From NCBI GenBank assembly GCA_900539375.1, contig UQBY01000018.1, positions 7,592 to 71,591 of the forward strand: DNA of 64,000 bases, in the 5' to 3' direction. The notes under the pieces were generated by a model. The model searched no databases. It saw only the letters and a program-made list of their open reading frames with translations, and was not told the DNA's origin. Position numbers and translations under genes: made by a program. Source of the DNA: an uncultured Clostridium sp. GTDB taxonomy: Bacteria; Bacillota; Clostridia; Clostridiales; Clostridiaceae. Shown here in pieces: positions 35,021 to 43,851 of this stretch; position 1 is the first letter of the stretch; each line of letters begins with the position of its first letter.

Positions 35021-35797
35021 ATGAATAGAATAGATAAAGTTTTTAATAAATTAAAAGAAGAAAATAAAAAAGCATTAATTCCATTTATAGCAAATGGAGA
35101 TCCTACTTTAGAAAAAACAGTAAAAACAATTTTAAAGCTTGAAAAAAAAGGAGCAAATATTGTAGAAATTGGAATACCATTTTCAGACCCATTAGCTGAT
35201 GGACCTGTAATTCAAGAAAGTTATATAAGAGCTTTAAAGGGTGGAGTTAAAGTTAAAGATGTTTTTAAGGTAGGAAAAAAGGTAAGAGAAGAAAGTGAAA
35301 TTCCATTAGTTATAATGGTATATTATAATTTAATATTTAACTATGGAGTTGATAATTTCTTAAAAGATGCAAAAGAAGCTGGTTTTGATGGACTTATAGT
35401 TCCAGATATTCCTCTTGAAGAAAGAGCAGAATTAAAAGAAAAAACAGAGATGAATGGATTATACCTAATACCATTAGTAGCTCCAACTTCTCATGATAGA
35501 ATAAAGAAAATAGTAACAGGAACTAAAGGATTTGTTTATTGTGTATCTTCAACAGGTACAACAGGAGAAAGAACAAGCTTTAGAGCAGATTTAACTGAAT
35601 ATTTAAATACAGTAAAATCTAATACAGAAGTTCCAATATGTATAGGATTTGGAATATCTTCAAGAGAAGCAGTTGAAAAGTTAAAAGGATACTGTGATGG
35701 AGTAATTGTAGGTAGTGCAGTTGTAAGAAGACTTCATGAAGATAGAAAAGAAGCCTTTAAGTTTGTAGAAGGACTTAGAGAAGAATTAGATAAATAA
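35021..35797 (+). CDS. trpA: tryptophan synthase alpha chain
   Basis: Cleaves indole-glycerol phosphate and passes indole to TrpB. FIANGDPTLEKT, the catalytic Glu in VEIGIPFSDPLADGPVIQ, the Asp in GLIVPDIPLEE, and YCVSSTGTTGER and GFGISSREAV are conserved. It has 258 residues and ends the operon. Confidence 0.97.
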   Translation: MNRIDKVFNKLKEENKKALIPFIANGDPTLEKTVKTILKLEKKGANIVEIGIPFSDPLADGPVIQESYIRALKGGVKVKDVFKVGKKVREESEIPLVIMVYYNLIFNYGVDNFLKDAKEAGFDGLIVPDIPLEERAELKEKTEMNGLYLIPLVAPTSHDRIKKIVTGTKGFVYCVSSTGTTGERTSFRADLTEYLNTVKSNTEVPICIGFGISSREAVEKLKGYCDGVIVGSAVVRRLHEDRKEAFKFVEGLREELDK

Positions 35798-35798
35798 A

Positions 35799-35956
35799 AT
35801 TGCAAAAGTAGTTTCAGAAGTGGTATGGTACTTCTCTCTTTTGGAAGTATTTCAGTTGCAATTGAAGAAATAGAAAAAGAAAACTGGATGAAGGATGTAT
35901 ATGATAAAGAAATAATGAAAAATCAAAAAATTTTATATAAAAATCCAGAATATTAA
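35799..35956 (+). pseudogene. tautomerase-family remnant
   Basis: Directly after trpA, the frame starting at 35799 reads IAKVVSEVV, and another frame from 35843 reads GSISVAIEEIEKENW..YDKEIMKNQKILYKNPEY before a stop at 35954-35956. Together they resemble the helix and C-terminal half of 4-oxalocrotonate tautomerase family proteins. The N-terminal strand with the catalytic proline is absent and the frames differ, so this is a decayed fragment. Confidence 0.6.
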
Positions 35957-35961
35957 AATGT

Positions 35962-35998
35962 AAAGGAGCACTTAAAAATAAGGTGCTTCTTATTTTTT
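35962..35998 (+). terminator. terminator of the trp operon
   Basis: AGGAGCAC and GGTGCTTCTT flank a short A-rich loop and are followed by Ts; imperfect stem. Confidence 0.6.
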
Positions 35999-36083
35999 AG
36001 TTAGTGATTAGTTTTCATAAATATGATAATAATATATAATAAAACAAAAGATGAATTTAAATAATATAAAAATGGAGAAAACA

Positions 36084-37406
36084 ATGAAAGAAACAGATTT
36101 AACAAAAGGGAAAGTTATAAAGGTTATAGCCTCTCTTGCATTACCTATAATGGGAAGTTCCTTTCTTCAATTTACATATAATTTGATTGATATGATTTGG
36201 GTTGGAAGGCTTGGAAGTGATGCTGTAGCAAGTATAGGTTCATCAAGTTTATTTGTAAATATAGGATATGCTATAAATGCCTTAGTTGTTATAGGAACTG
36301 GAATAAAGGTATCTCATGCAATTGGAAAAAGAAACAATAATGAAGTAGATGAATATATAAATTCAGGAATAATAATTAATACAATAATAGGAATAGTATT
36401 TGCACTTATATTAATTTTTTTTGGCAAAGTTCTTATAGGATTTTTAAACCTTAAAAGCTATAGGGTTGAAAAGGATGCTTATTTATATTTGGCTATAAGT
36501 GCACCAATTTTATTTTTTAATTTTTTTAATCTATTATATACAAGAATATTAGGAAGTTTTGGAAACAATAAATTAGCTTTTAAAATTAATGCAGTAGGAG
36601 TAATAGTTAATATAATCCTTGATCCAATAGCTATTTATATTTTAAATTTAGGTGTTTTAGGAGCAGCTCTTAGTACCCTTTTTGCAAATATTTTAATTTT
36701 TATTTTGTTAAGGATAAAATCTAATGGAACATTAAATTATAAAAGAAATGTAAATATAGATAAAAATAAAATAATAGAAATTATAAAGCTTGGTTTTCCA
36801 ATGGCTTTTCAAAGAGTTTTATTTACCATAATAAATATCCTTCTTGCAAAAATAATAGCAATTTTTGGAGCAAATGCAATAGCAGCACAAAAGATAGGGG
36901 TACAAATAGAATCTATAACTTATATGATAATTGGAGGTTTTAATGGAGCTGTTGCAAGTTTTACAGGACAAAACTTTGGAGCAAAAAAATATGAAAGAAT
37001 AAAAGAAGGATATACTTCTTCATTAAAAATAGGAATAATATATTCACTTTTTACTGCTATTTTATTTATATTTTTAAATAGACCTATAATTATGCTTTTT
37101 ATAAAAGAAGAAGAAACAATACATATAGCATCTTCATATTTAAAAGCAGTAGCTTATTCTGAAATATTTAGTGCAATAGAAATGATATCAAATGGTTTAT
37201 TTACAGGCATAGGAAAGCCTAAAATTCCATCTATAATAAGCATTGTATTTACTAGCCTTAGAATTCCATTATCTTTAATATTAATAAAACCATATGGAAT
37301 AAGTGGAGTTTGGTTAAGTATTGCTATATCAAGTGCTTTAAAAGGAATTGTTGCTTATTTAGTTTATTATATAAAATTAGAAAGTTATATATCATATAAT
37401 GAATAA
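36084..37406 (+). CDS. MATE family efflux transporter
   Basis: About 12 membrane helices in a 440-residue protein with the MATE layout: KVIASLALPIMGSSFLQFTYNLIDMIWVGRLGSDAVASIG at the N-terminus and the mid-protein equivalent KLGFPMAFQRVLFTIINI. It probably exports drugs or metabolites using Na+ or H+. The ATG at 36084 follows GGAG by 6 bp; an upstream in-frame ATG at 36051 is possible. Confidence 0.9.
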   Translation: MKETDLTKGKVIKVIASLALPIMGSSFLQFTYNLIDMIWVGRLGSDAVASIGSSSLFVNIGYAINALVVIGTGIKVSHAIGKRNNNEVDEYINSGIIINTIIGIVFALILIFFGKVLIGFLNLKSYRVEKDAYLYLAISAPILFFNFFNLLYTRILGSFGNNKLAFKINAVGVIVNIILDPIAIYILNLGVLGAALSTLFANILIFILLRIKSNGTLNYKRNVNIDKNKIIEIIKLGFPMAFQRVLFTIINILLAKIIAIFGANAIAAQKIGVQIESITYMIIGGFNGAVASFTGQNFGAKKYERIKEGYTSSLKIGIIYSLFTAILFIFLNRPIIMLFIKEEETIHIASSYLKAVAYSEIFSAIEMISNGLFTGIGKPKIPSIISIVFTSLRIPLSLILIKPYGISGVWLSIAISSALKGIVAYLVYYIKLESYISYNE

Positions 37407-37549
37407 AAACATTAAAATCTATAAATGTAAGATGCTTTAATAAAATTTGCATATAATTTGGTATATTTATTTAAAGTTTTATGGTTATAACCCTAAAAAG
37501 TATTGAATATTTATATATTATATTAATATAATATATATGAGGTGATTAT

Positions 37550-38764
37550 ATGTTTAAAAGAGAAGTTTATATAAAAAAAATCAGACCATATATAGATAAG
37601 CCTTTTATAAAAGTATTAACAGGGATACGTAGAAGTGGTAAATCAGTAATTTTAAAGCTTTTGAAAAAAGAATTTTTAGAAAAAGGGATTTTAGAAGACC
37701 ATATAATATATATTAATTTTGAAAACCTAGATTATAGTGATATTGATGATGCTAAAAAATTAGACCAATATGTAAAATCTAAGATTTTAGATAAAGATAG
37801 ATATTATTTATTATTAGATGAAATTCAAGAAGTTAAAGGCTGGGAGAGGGCAATAAACTCTTTAATGGCTAGTACAAATTCGGATATTTATATTACTGGT
37901 TCAAATTCAAAATTATTATCATCAGAACTTGCAACATACATTGCAGGTCGTTATATAGAAATAAAAATTTATACATTATCCTTTAGAGAATATTTAGAAT
38001 TTAAAGGACTTAATAAAGATAATTGTGACATAAAAAAAGAATTAAAAGAATTTATACGCATGGGAGGTTTCCCAGCTATTAATATAGGAAATTATGAACA
38101 TGATGAAGCTTATGAGCTTATAAAAGACATATATTCTTCTGCAATACTTAGAGATACTGTTCAAAGATATAATATTCGTAATGTAGAGTTATTAGAGCGT
38201 GTTGTTAAATTTGTATTTGATAATATAGGTAATATATTCTCTGCAAAAAATGTTGCTGATTATTTTAAAAGTCAGCAAAGAAAAGTAGATTTAAATACAA
38301 TATATAATTATTTAAATGCTTTAGAAAGTGCTTATATTATTCAAAAAATTCAAAGATATGATATAAAAGGAAAAGAAATTTTACAGACAAATGAAAAATA
38401 CTTTGTAGGAGACCATTCATTAATATATGGAGTTATGGGCTATAAAGATAGAATGATAAGTGGAATTTTAGAAAATATAGTACTTAATGAACTATTAAAA
38501 AGAGGGTATAAGGTATATGTAGGAAAGCTTGGAAATAAAGAGGTTGATTTTATTGCAGAGAAAAAAGAAGATAAAATTTATATTCAAGTTACATATCTTC
38601 TTGGAAATTCTCAAAGTACAATTGATAGAGAATTTAATCCTTTGTTAGAAATACATGACCATTATCATAAATATGTAGTATCTATGGATGATTTTTGGAG
38701 TGATAACATAGAAGGAGTAAAACATAAAAATTTAGCTGAATTTCTTCTTATGGAGGAGTATTAA
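37550..38764 (+). CDS. AAA ATPase with DUF4143 domain
   Basis: 404 residues. Walker A GIRRSGKS (25-32), Walker B YYLLLDEIQE (85-94), sensor-like ITGSNSKLLSSEL and GRYIEIKIYTLSFREYL define the AAA_14 domain; the C-terminal half is DUF4143, with the nuclease-like segment KEVDFIAEK near the end. Members are common in anaerobes as lone genes of unknown role, sometimes thought to be linked to mobile DNA or defence. CGT codons are more frequent than in neighbours. Confidence 0.88.
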   Translation: MFKREVYIKKIRPYIDKPFIKVLTGIRRSGKSVILKLLKKEFLEKGILEDHIIYINFENLDYSDIDDAKKLDQYVKSKILDKDRYYLLLDEIQEVKGWERAINSLMASTNSDIYITGSNSKLLSSELATYIAGRYIEIKIYTLSFREYLEFKGLNKDNCDIKKELKEFIRMGGFPAINIGNYEHDEAYELIKDIYSSAILRDTVQRYNIRNVELLERVVKFVFDNIGNIFSAKNVADYFKSQQRKVDLNTIYNYLNALESAYIIQKIQRYDIKGKEILQTNEKYFVGDHSLIYGVMGYKDRMISGILENIVLNELLKRGYKVYVGKLGNKEVDFIAEKKEDKIYIQVTYLLGNSQSTIDREFNPLLEIHDHYHKYVVSMDDFWSDNIEGVKHKNLAEFLLMEEY

Positions 38765-38821
38765 AAATTGTCAGTATTTTTTACTGGCAATTTTTTATGT
38801 TTTAAATATTTTTAATTTCTA

Positions 38822-38850
38822 TGCAACCTTTTTGTGTTTTAATTAGTGTT
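38822..38850 (+). promoter_or_regulatory. possible ECF-type autoregulatory promoter
   Basis: TGCAACCTTTTTG at 38822-38834 resembles the AAC-containing -35 element of ECF promoters, about 40 bp before the sigma gene. The -10 (GTGTTA area) is not a clear match. Confidence 0.35.
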
Positions 38851-38874
38851 ATTAGTGAAAGGGGGAAAATTTTT

Positions 38875-39360
38875 ATGAATGATAAATCCATGGATTATAA
38901 AAATGAAGTTATTATTTCTTTAAATAAATATTCTAATATGGTTTTTAGGCTTGCTTTTGCAAGGACAAAGAATAACCATGATGCTAATGATATTATGCAG
39001 GAAGTCTTTTTAAGATATATGAAAAATAAAAAAGAATTTAAAGATGAAGAACATAAAAAAGCTTGGCTTATAAAGACAACAATAAATTGTAGTAAAACTC
39101 TTTTAACTTCTGCTTGGTTTAGAAAAACAACTTCTTTAGAGGATAATATTGTTGAAGAGCTTAAGGAAAAGAGTGAAGTATATTATGCCACTTTAAAACT
39201 TTCAAAAAAGTATAGGACAGTAATTCATTTATTTTATTATGAAGACATGTCTATAGCAGAAATTTCAAGTCTTCTTAATGTTAAAGAGTCTACAATAAAA
39301 TCCCAACTTAATAGGGCAAGAAATAAGTTAAAGGAAATTTTAAAGGAGGAGGAATTTTAA
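38875..39360 (+). CDS. ECF-type RNA polymerase sigma factor
   Basis: 161 residues with region 2 (VFRLAFARTKNNHDANDIMQEVFLRYMKNK, KAWLIKTTINC) and region 4 (YRTVIHLFYYEDMSIAEISSLLNVKESTIKSQLNRARNKL), without regions 1 and 3. ATG at 38875 follows AGGGGG. It ends at the base before the start codon of its presumed regulator, so the two are co-translated. Confidence 0.92.
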   Translation: MNDKSMDYKNEVIISLNKYSNMVFRLAFARTKNNHDANDIMQEVFLRYMKNKKEFKDEEHKKAWLIKTTINCSKTLLTSAWFRKTTSLEDNIVEELKEKSEVYYATLKLSKKYRTVIHLFYYEDMSIAEISSLLNVKESTIKSQLNRARNKLKEILKEEEF

Positions 39361-41304
39361 ATGTTTAAAGATAAATATAAAAAGGACAATGAATTTATAA
39401 AACCTGATTCTAAAAAGCTTAATGAAATTGAAGAAAAAATTAGATTTTCAAGTTATGAAGATAAGAAAAAATACTTTTATAAAAAGCCTGTTTTTGCAGC
39501 TTTTGCCTCATTTTTAATATTAGTATTAGGTGGATTTTTATTTAAAAATATTTATATTAATAATCAAGAAAATAATCCTTTAAAAAGTGCTAAGGTTGAA
39601 TCTAATGTAGTAAATAAAGATAGCTATAGTGCTATATACAAAAAAATAGATAAGCTTATAAGTAAAAACTCAAATGAAAAATATTTAACAAATTCTGTTG
39701 ATAGTTATAGTACAGTAAAAGAAAGTGTAGAATCTTCTGAAGATAGTCTTAATAATGATTATACTGACACAAATGTTCAAGTTTCAGGAGTTAGTGAAGG
39801 GGATATTGTAAAAACTGATGGAAATTATATTTATTCTTTAAGTAATAATAATTTATATATTTCAAAAGCAGAAAATGGGAATATTAATCTTTCTTCAAAA
39901 ATAAATTTAAGTAGTGATGAAAATTATAATCCTTTAGAGATATATGTAGAAGGTAATAAATTAGTTGTATTATATGAAAAATATAGTGATAATACATCTT
40001 CAAACACTTCAGAAAAAGCTGTATTAGATATGTATTATAGAGATGCTAATACTTATATAAATATTTATGATATTTCAGATAAAGAAAATCCTAAATTAAT
40101 AAATAGTTTAAATCAAAATGGAAGTTATTCTTCTTCAAGAATGATAAAAAATAAATTATACTTAATTTCTAATTATAATTTAAATTCAAATGATATAGAA
40201 AAAAATAAGCCAGAAACTTTTATTCCAACTACTTATAATGGAAAAGAAACAAAATGTATTGAAGCTAAGGATATTTATATAGAACAAGAGATAGATACAA
40301 CTAATTATATTTTAGCTACTTCACTTGATATAGAAAATCCTTATGAATTTCAAAGTGAAAAGGCAGTTTTAGGTGCTAGTGATAATATTTATATGAGCCT
40401 TGAAAATTTATATGTTACTTCTTATGGCTATGAAGAAAAAGATGGCTATGGATATGATAAAACAAATATAACTAAATTTAAACTAAATAATGGCTCTCTT
40501 GAGTTTAAGGCATCAGAGAGTATAAATGGTTCTTTATTAAATCAATTTTCAATGGATGAGAAAGATGATTATTTAAGAGTAGCAACTACATTAAACAAGG
40601 GAAAATTAACAACTGAAGAGGAATATACATCTTATGAATATCTTCCTACTTCTAATAATTTATATATATTAGATTCAGATTTAAAGGCTGTAGGAGCTAT
40701 TGAGGATATTGCAGAAAATGAAACAATATATTCTGTAAGGTTTGATGGTGATATAGGATATTTTGTTACATTTAAAGAAGTAGACCCTTTATTTTCTGTA
40801 GATTTATCAAATCCATCAAATCCTACTATTTTAGGAAGTTTAAAAATACCAGGTTTTTCTGAATATATGCATCCTTTTAAAGAAAACTTATTATTAGGAC
40901 TTGGAAAAGAAGCTACAGAAAATGGTGAAACAACAGGATTAAAGATTTCTATGTTTGATACTTCTGATAAAGGAAATATAAGTGAAATTAATAAACTTGT
41001 TATTGAAGATTATAAATATAGCTATAGTTTTTATAACCATAAATCAATAACAGTAGATTCTAATAAAAATTTAATTTCTTTTCCAGCTATAAATGATTAT
41101 GTTATTTTTGAGTATTCTAAGGAAAAGGGATTTACTGAAAAGGGAAAAATAACTTTTGAAACTGAAGATGATGATAATTATATTTATGAAGATAATATTA
41201 GAGGAATTTATATTAATAATTTCTTATATTTATGTAGCAAAAGTTGGATAAAGGTATATTCATTAGAAAACTTTAATGAAGTATCTTCTTGTAATTTTAA
41301 TTAA
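39361..41304 (+). CDS. membrane-anchored beta-propeller protein, likely anti-sigma partner
   Basis: 647 residues: a cytoplasmic N-terminus (1-50) of anti-sigma size, one membrane helix (FAAFASFLILVLGGFLF, about 51-67), a Ser/Asn-rich linker, and a large extracytoplasmic beta-propeller of the COG4880 type (VQVSGVSEGDIVKTDGNYIYSLS, YINIYDISDKENPKLINSL, YFVTFKEVDPLFSVDLSNPSNPTILGSLKIPGFSEYMHPF). It probably holds the sigma factor at the membrane and senses an outside signal. No ZAS zinc motif is visible, so the anti-sigma role is inferred from position and topology. Confidence 0.8.
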   Translation: MFKDKYKKDNEFIKPDSKKLNEIEEKIRFSSYEDKKKYFYKKPVFAAFASFLILVLGGFLFKNIYINNQENNPLKSAKVESNVVNKDSYSAIYKKIDKLISKNSNEKYLTNSVDSYSTVKESVESSEDSLNNDYTDTNVQVSGVSEGDIVKTDGNYIYSLSNNNLYISKAENGNINLSSKINLSSDENYNPLEIYVEGNKLVVLYEKYSDNTSSNTSEKAVLDMYYRDANTYINIYDISDKENPKLINSLNQNGSYSSSRMIKNKLYLISNYNLNSNDIEKNKPETFIPTTYNGKETKCIEAKDIYIEQEIDTTNYILATSLDIENPYEFQSEKAVLGASDNIYMSLENLYVTSYGYEEKDGYGYDKTNITKFKLNNGSLEFKASESINGSLLNQFSMDEKDDYLRVATTLNKGKLTTEEEYTSYEYLPTSNNLYILDSDLKAVGAIEDIAENETIYSVRFDGDIGYFVTFKEVDPLFSVDLSNPSNPTILGSLKIPGFSEYMHPFKENLLLGLGKEATENGETTGLKISMFDTSDKGNISEINKLVIEDYKYSYSFYNHKSITVDSNKNLISFPAINDYVIFEYSKEKGFTEKGKITFETEDDDNYIYEDNIRGIYINNFLYLCSKSWIKVYSLENFNEVSSCNFN

Positions 41305-41333
41305 TAAATATTATTTTAAAAGTAAAAAAAATA

Positions 41334-41397
41334 CTTAGGTTCATTATTTTATGAAGCATTAATTTAGCACTTAAAATAATGAACCTAAGATTTTTTA
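41334..41397 (+). terminator. terminator after the sigma/propeller operon
   Basis: CTTAGGTTCATTATTTTA (41334-41351) and its exact complement (41372-41389) form an 18-bp stem followed by six Ts. Confidence 0.9.
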
Positions 41398-41473
41398 TAT
41401 TATTATGAAATTTTTTCAAAAAAGTATTATAATGAAATATTATATGTATTTTCTTTATAATGGGGGAATAAAA

Positions 41474-42175
41474 ATGGAAGAAGAGAATAGGGAATTAGAG
41501 AAAAACATACATTACATAATGTCTCTTGTTGGTGGATTTTTAGGGGCTTATGCACTTTTAAATAGATGTGAAACCTTTGGTTCATCACAAACATCTAATA
41601 TGATATATTTAATTATGAATATTTTAGGAAAAAATAAAAAAGAAGTGTTATTTAGAATAATAGCAGTTTTTATATATATGGGAGCAATTAGCCTTACTGT
41701 AGTTGTAGCTAAATATTATAAAAATGTAAATGCAAAAAGAATGAGTGTAATTTTAGATATAATAGCAGTAGCTGTTATTGGATTTTTCCCAAAGGACATG
41801 AATTATGTAGTAGCATTATATCCTATATTTTTTGTTATGGCTGTACAATGGAATGTTTTTAAAGGCTTTAATGGTTGGGTAAGTTCAACAATATTTTCAA
41901 CAAATAATTTAAGGCAAACAGCTATTTCAATTACAGAGTTTTTAACAGAAAGAGATAAAATTCATTTTCAAAGAGGAAAATTTTATATAGGAGTTATTGT
42001 ATTTTATCATATAGGAGTTATTATTTCATATATAGGTCATAAAGCCTTTGGAGTAAAGGGAGCTTGGGTATGCTTTATTCCATTATTTGTAGCATTTTTA
42101 ATGGTTAGAGTTGAAGAAAAAAATTTAAGTTTAACTATAGAGTATAAAGAAGAAAAAGAGCAAGTTAAAATTTAA
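41474..42175 (+). CDS. YoaK/DUF1275 family membrane protein
   Basis: 233 residues with about six membrane helices. IMSLVGGFLGAYALLNRCETFGSSQTSNMIYLIM and the C-terminal AVQWNVFKGFNGWVSSTIFSTNNLRQT are the DUF1275 pattern (CETFGSxQTSN replaces the more usual GxFxxxxTGN). Function unknown. The ATG at 41474 follows GGGGG; longer in-frame starts lack a site. Confidence 0.85.
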   Translation: MEEENRELEKNIHYIMSLVGGFLGAYALLNRCETFGSSQTSNMIYLIMNILGKNKKEVLFRIIAVFIYMGAISLTVVVAKYYKNVNAKRMSVILDIIAVAVIGFFPKDMNYVVALYPIFFVMAVQWNVFKGFNGWVSSTIFSTNNLRQTAISITEFLTERDKIHFQRGKFYIGVIVFYHIGVIISYIGHKAFGVKGAWVCFIPLFVAFLMVRVEEKNLSLTIEYKEEKEQVKI

Positions 42176-42185
42176 GTAAAAACTA

Positions 42186-42216
42186 TTGACTTGGAGTTAA
42201 CTCAAAGTGATATAAC
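42186..42216 (+). promoter_or_regulatory. MerR-type promoter and operator of the CMD-cupin gene
   Basis: TTGACT (42186-42191) and TATAAC (42211-42216) are 19 bp apart, the over-long spacer typical of MerR-activated promoters. The spacer carries a dyad, ACTTGGAGTTAACTCAAAGT (42189-42208), with one mismatched pair. Confidence 0.8.
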
Positions 42217-42259
42217 AAATTTAAGGAAAAATATTATTTTCTTTGAAGGAGTGTTATTT

Positions 42260-43003
42260 ATGGAAAAACAAACAGCAGGTAGAGAAATTTTAGGAGAATT
42301 AGCACCAAAATTTGCAGAATTAAATGATGATGTATTATTTGGAGAAGTATGGTCAAGAGAAGATAAAATGTCCCTTAGAGATAGAAGTATGATAACAATA
42401 TCAGCTTTAATGGCACAAGGCTTATTTCCTCAATTAAAATCACATTTTGTAATAGGAAAGAAACATGGAATTACAAAAGAAGAAGCAATAGAAATTGTAA
42501 CACAATTAGCTTTTTATAGTGGATGGCCAAAAGCATGGAGTGCTTTTGCATTAATAAAAGAAGTTTATGGAGATGAAAATAAAGAAACTGAACATGGAGG
42601 AATTTTTGGACAAGGTCAGCCAAATGTAGATTATGCACAATATTTTGTTGGAAATTCATACTTAAAGCCTTTAACAAATCCAAAAGAATCAAGTGTATTT
42701 ATGGCAAATGTTACCTTTGAACCAAGATGCAGAAATAATTGGCATATTCATCATGCTAGTAAAAATGGTGGTCAAATATTAGTTTGTGTTGATGGAGAAG
42801 GATGGTATCAAGAAGAAGGAAAAGAAGCACAAAGATTAAAACCAGGAGATGTTATAGTAATACCAGCAAATGTAAAACATTGGCATGGCGCAACAGCTAA
42901 TTCATGGTTTAGTCATATTGCTGTGGAAGTACCAGGAGAAGACACAAAAAATGAATGGTGTGAAAAAGTTACAGATGAGGAATATGATAAATTACCAGAA
43001 TAA
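42260..43003 (+). CDS. carboxymuconolactone decarboxylase-cupin fusion protein
   Basis: 247 residues. The N-terminal CMD domain (about 1-110) shows LRDRSMITISALMAQGLFPQLKSH, with VTQLAFYSGWPKAWSAF; the C-terminal cupin (about 135-235) has the metal motif WHIHHASKNGGQILVCVDGEGWYQEEG and GDVIVIPANVKHWHGA. Such proteins often act with MerR-regulated oxidoreductases. The cysteine expected in a CMD peroxidase-type CxxC is missing, so redox activity is doubtful. ATG at 42260 follows AAGGAG. Confidence 0.88.
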   Translation: MEKQTAGREILGELAPKFAELNDDVLFGEVWSREDKMSLRDRSMITISALMAQGLFPQLKSHFVIGKKHGITKEEAIEIVTQLAFYSGWPKAWSAFALIKEVYGDENKETEHGGIFGQGQPNVDYAQYFVGNSYLKPLTNPKESSVFMANVTFEPRCRNNWHIHHASKNGGQILVCVDGEGWYQEEGKEAQRLKPGDVIVIPANVKHWHGATANSWFSHIAVEVPGEDTKNEWCEKVTDEEYDKLPE

Positions 43004-43029
43004 AAATTAAAGATATAATAGATTTATTT

Positions 43030-43062
43030 AAGGAACTACTTTTGTGAGTAGTTCCTTAAAAG
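43030..43062. terminator. bidirectional terminator between CMD-cupin and terD
   Basis: AAGGAACTACT and AGTAGTTCCTT form an 11-bp perfect stem; flanking T and A tracts are short. Confidence 0.75.
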
Positions 43063-43063
43063 T

Positions 43064-43615
43064 TTAATTTTTATAAGGAAGAGTTCCATTTCTTATATAT
43101 TTTTCAATTTTACTTATACTTCCATTTAAGCCTTGTCCTATTATTTCAAAGGTTAATTCGTTTTCTTTTACTGAAATATCTGCAAAATGAAAGGCTGTAT
43201 ATTTTCTTTCTTTATCATTTAAATCATATCTAGCTAATTCTTTATTGTTTTTTCCATCAACTAATCTAACAAAGGCACCATTAACATCTTGGAAAGTTTT
43301 AAATATAGCCATAAATATATTAGCAAAAAGTCTTATTTTTTTTACACTTTTAGGTAATTTGTTTAAGTCTATGTAGATTATTTCATCATCTCCATCACCT
43401 TCACCTGTTAAGTTATCTCCACTTAATTTAACTCCATTAAAGGATTTGTTAGCATAACAAACAGTACTTATAATTTTATTATTTTCATCTAAAAGTATTG
43501 CAAAAGCATCTAAATCCATGCGAGTATCCCAACCTAGGCATAAATTAAGTTGTTTTAATGTTTTATCAATTTTTGTTAAATCAATTTTTGAACCTTTTTC
43601 TAAATTAATACTCAT
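43064..43615 (-). CDS. TerD family protein
   Basis: 183 residues of the tellurite-resistance TerD fold: LEKGSKIDLTK start, LCLGWDTRMDLDAFAILLDENNKI, SGDNLTGEGDGDDEIIYIDLNKLP with the Ca2+-binding acidic residues, and ARYDLNDKERKYTAFHFADI. Unlike typical ter clusters it stands alone. GGGGAGG precedes the ATG. Confidence 0.9.
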   Translation of the reverse strand: MSINLEKGSKIDLTKIDKTLKQLNLCLGWDTRMDLDAFAILLDENNKIISTVCYANKSFNGVKLSGDNLTGEGDGDDEIIYIDLNKLPKSVKKIRLFANIFMAIFKTFQDVNGAFVRLVDGKNNKELARYDLNDKERKYTAFHFADISVKENELTFEIIGQGLNGSISKIEKYIRNGTLPYKN

Positions 43616-43773
43616 TTAAAAACCTCCCCTTTTTTTAAGTTAATTTTATTATAACATAAATATATTAAAGTAAAAAGAAGTGGCTTAACAAAGCCATTAA
43701 CCGGTTCTTTTAAAGAAATAAAAAATAAAATATTGTACAATATAGTGTACGAAAAAATATAAAAAGATTAGAC

Positions 43774-43811
43774 AAAATAGCTTAATCACTTAGTTTTAGC
43801 TATTTTTTTTA
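43774..43811 (+). terminator. orphan plus-strand terminator
   Basis: AAAATAGCT (43774-43782) and AGCTATTTT flank a loop and run into eight Ts. No plus-strand gene ends here; the upstream gene is on the minus strand. Confidence 0.55.
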
Positions 43812-43816
43812 GAGTG

Positions 43817-43845
43817 TTGACAGTTTAAATTATATGTGATATTGT
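43817..43845 (+). promoter_or_regulatory. promoter of the cytidylate-kinase-like/fusion operon
   Basis: TTGACA (43817-43822) and TATTGT (43840-43845) with a 17-bp spacer. Confidence 0.75.
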
Positions 43846-43851
43846 ATTAAT

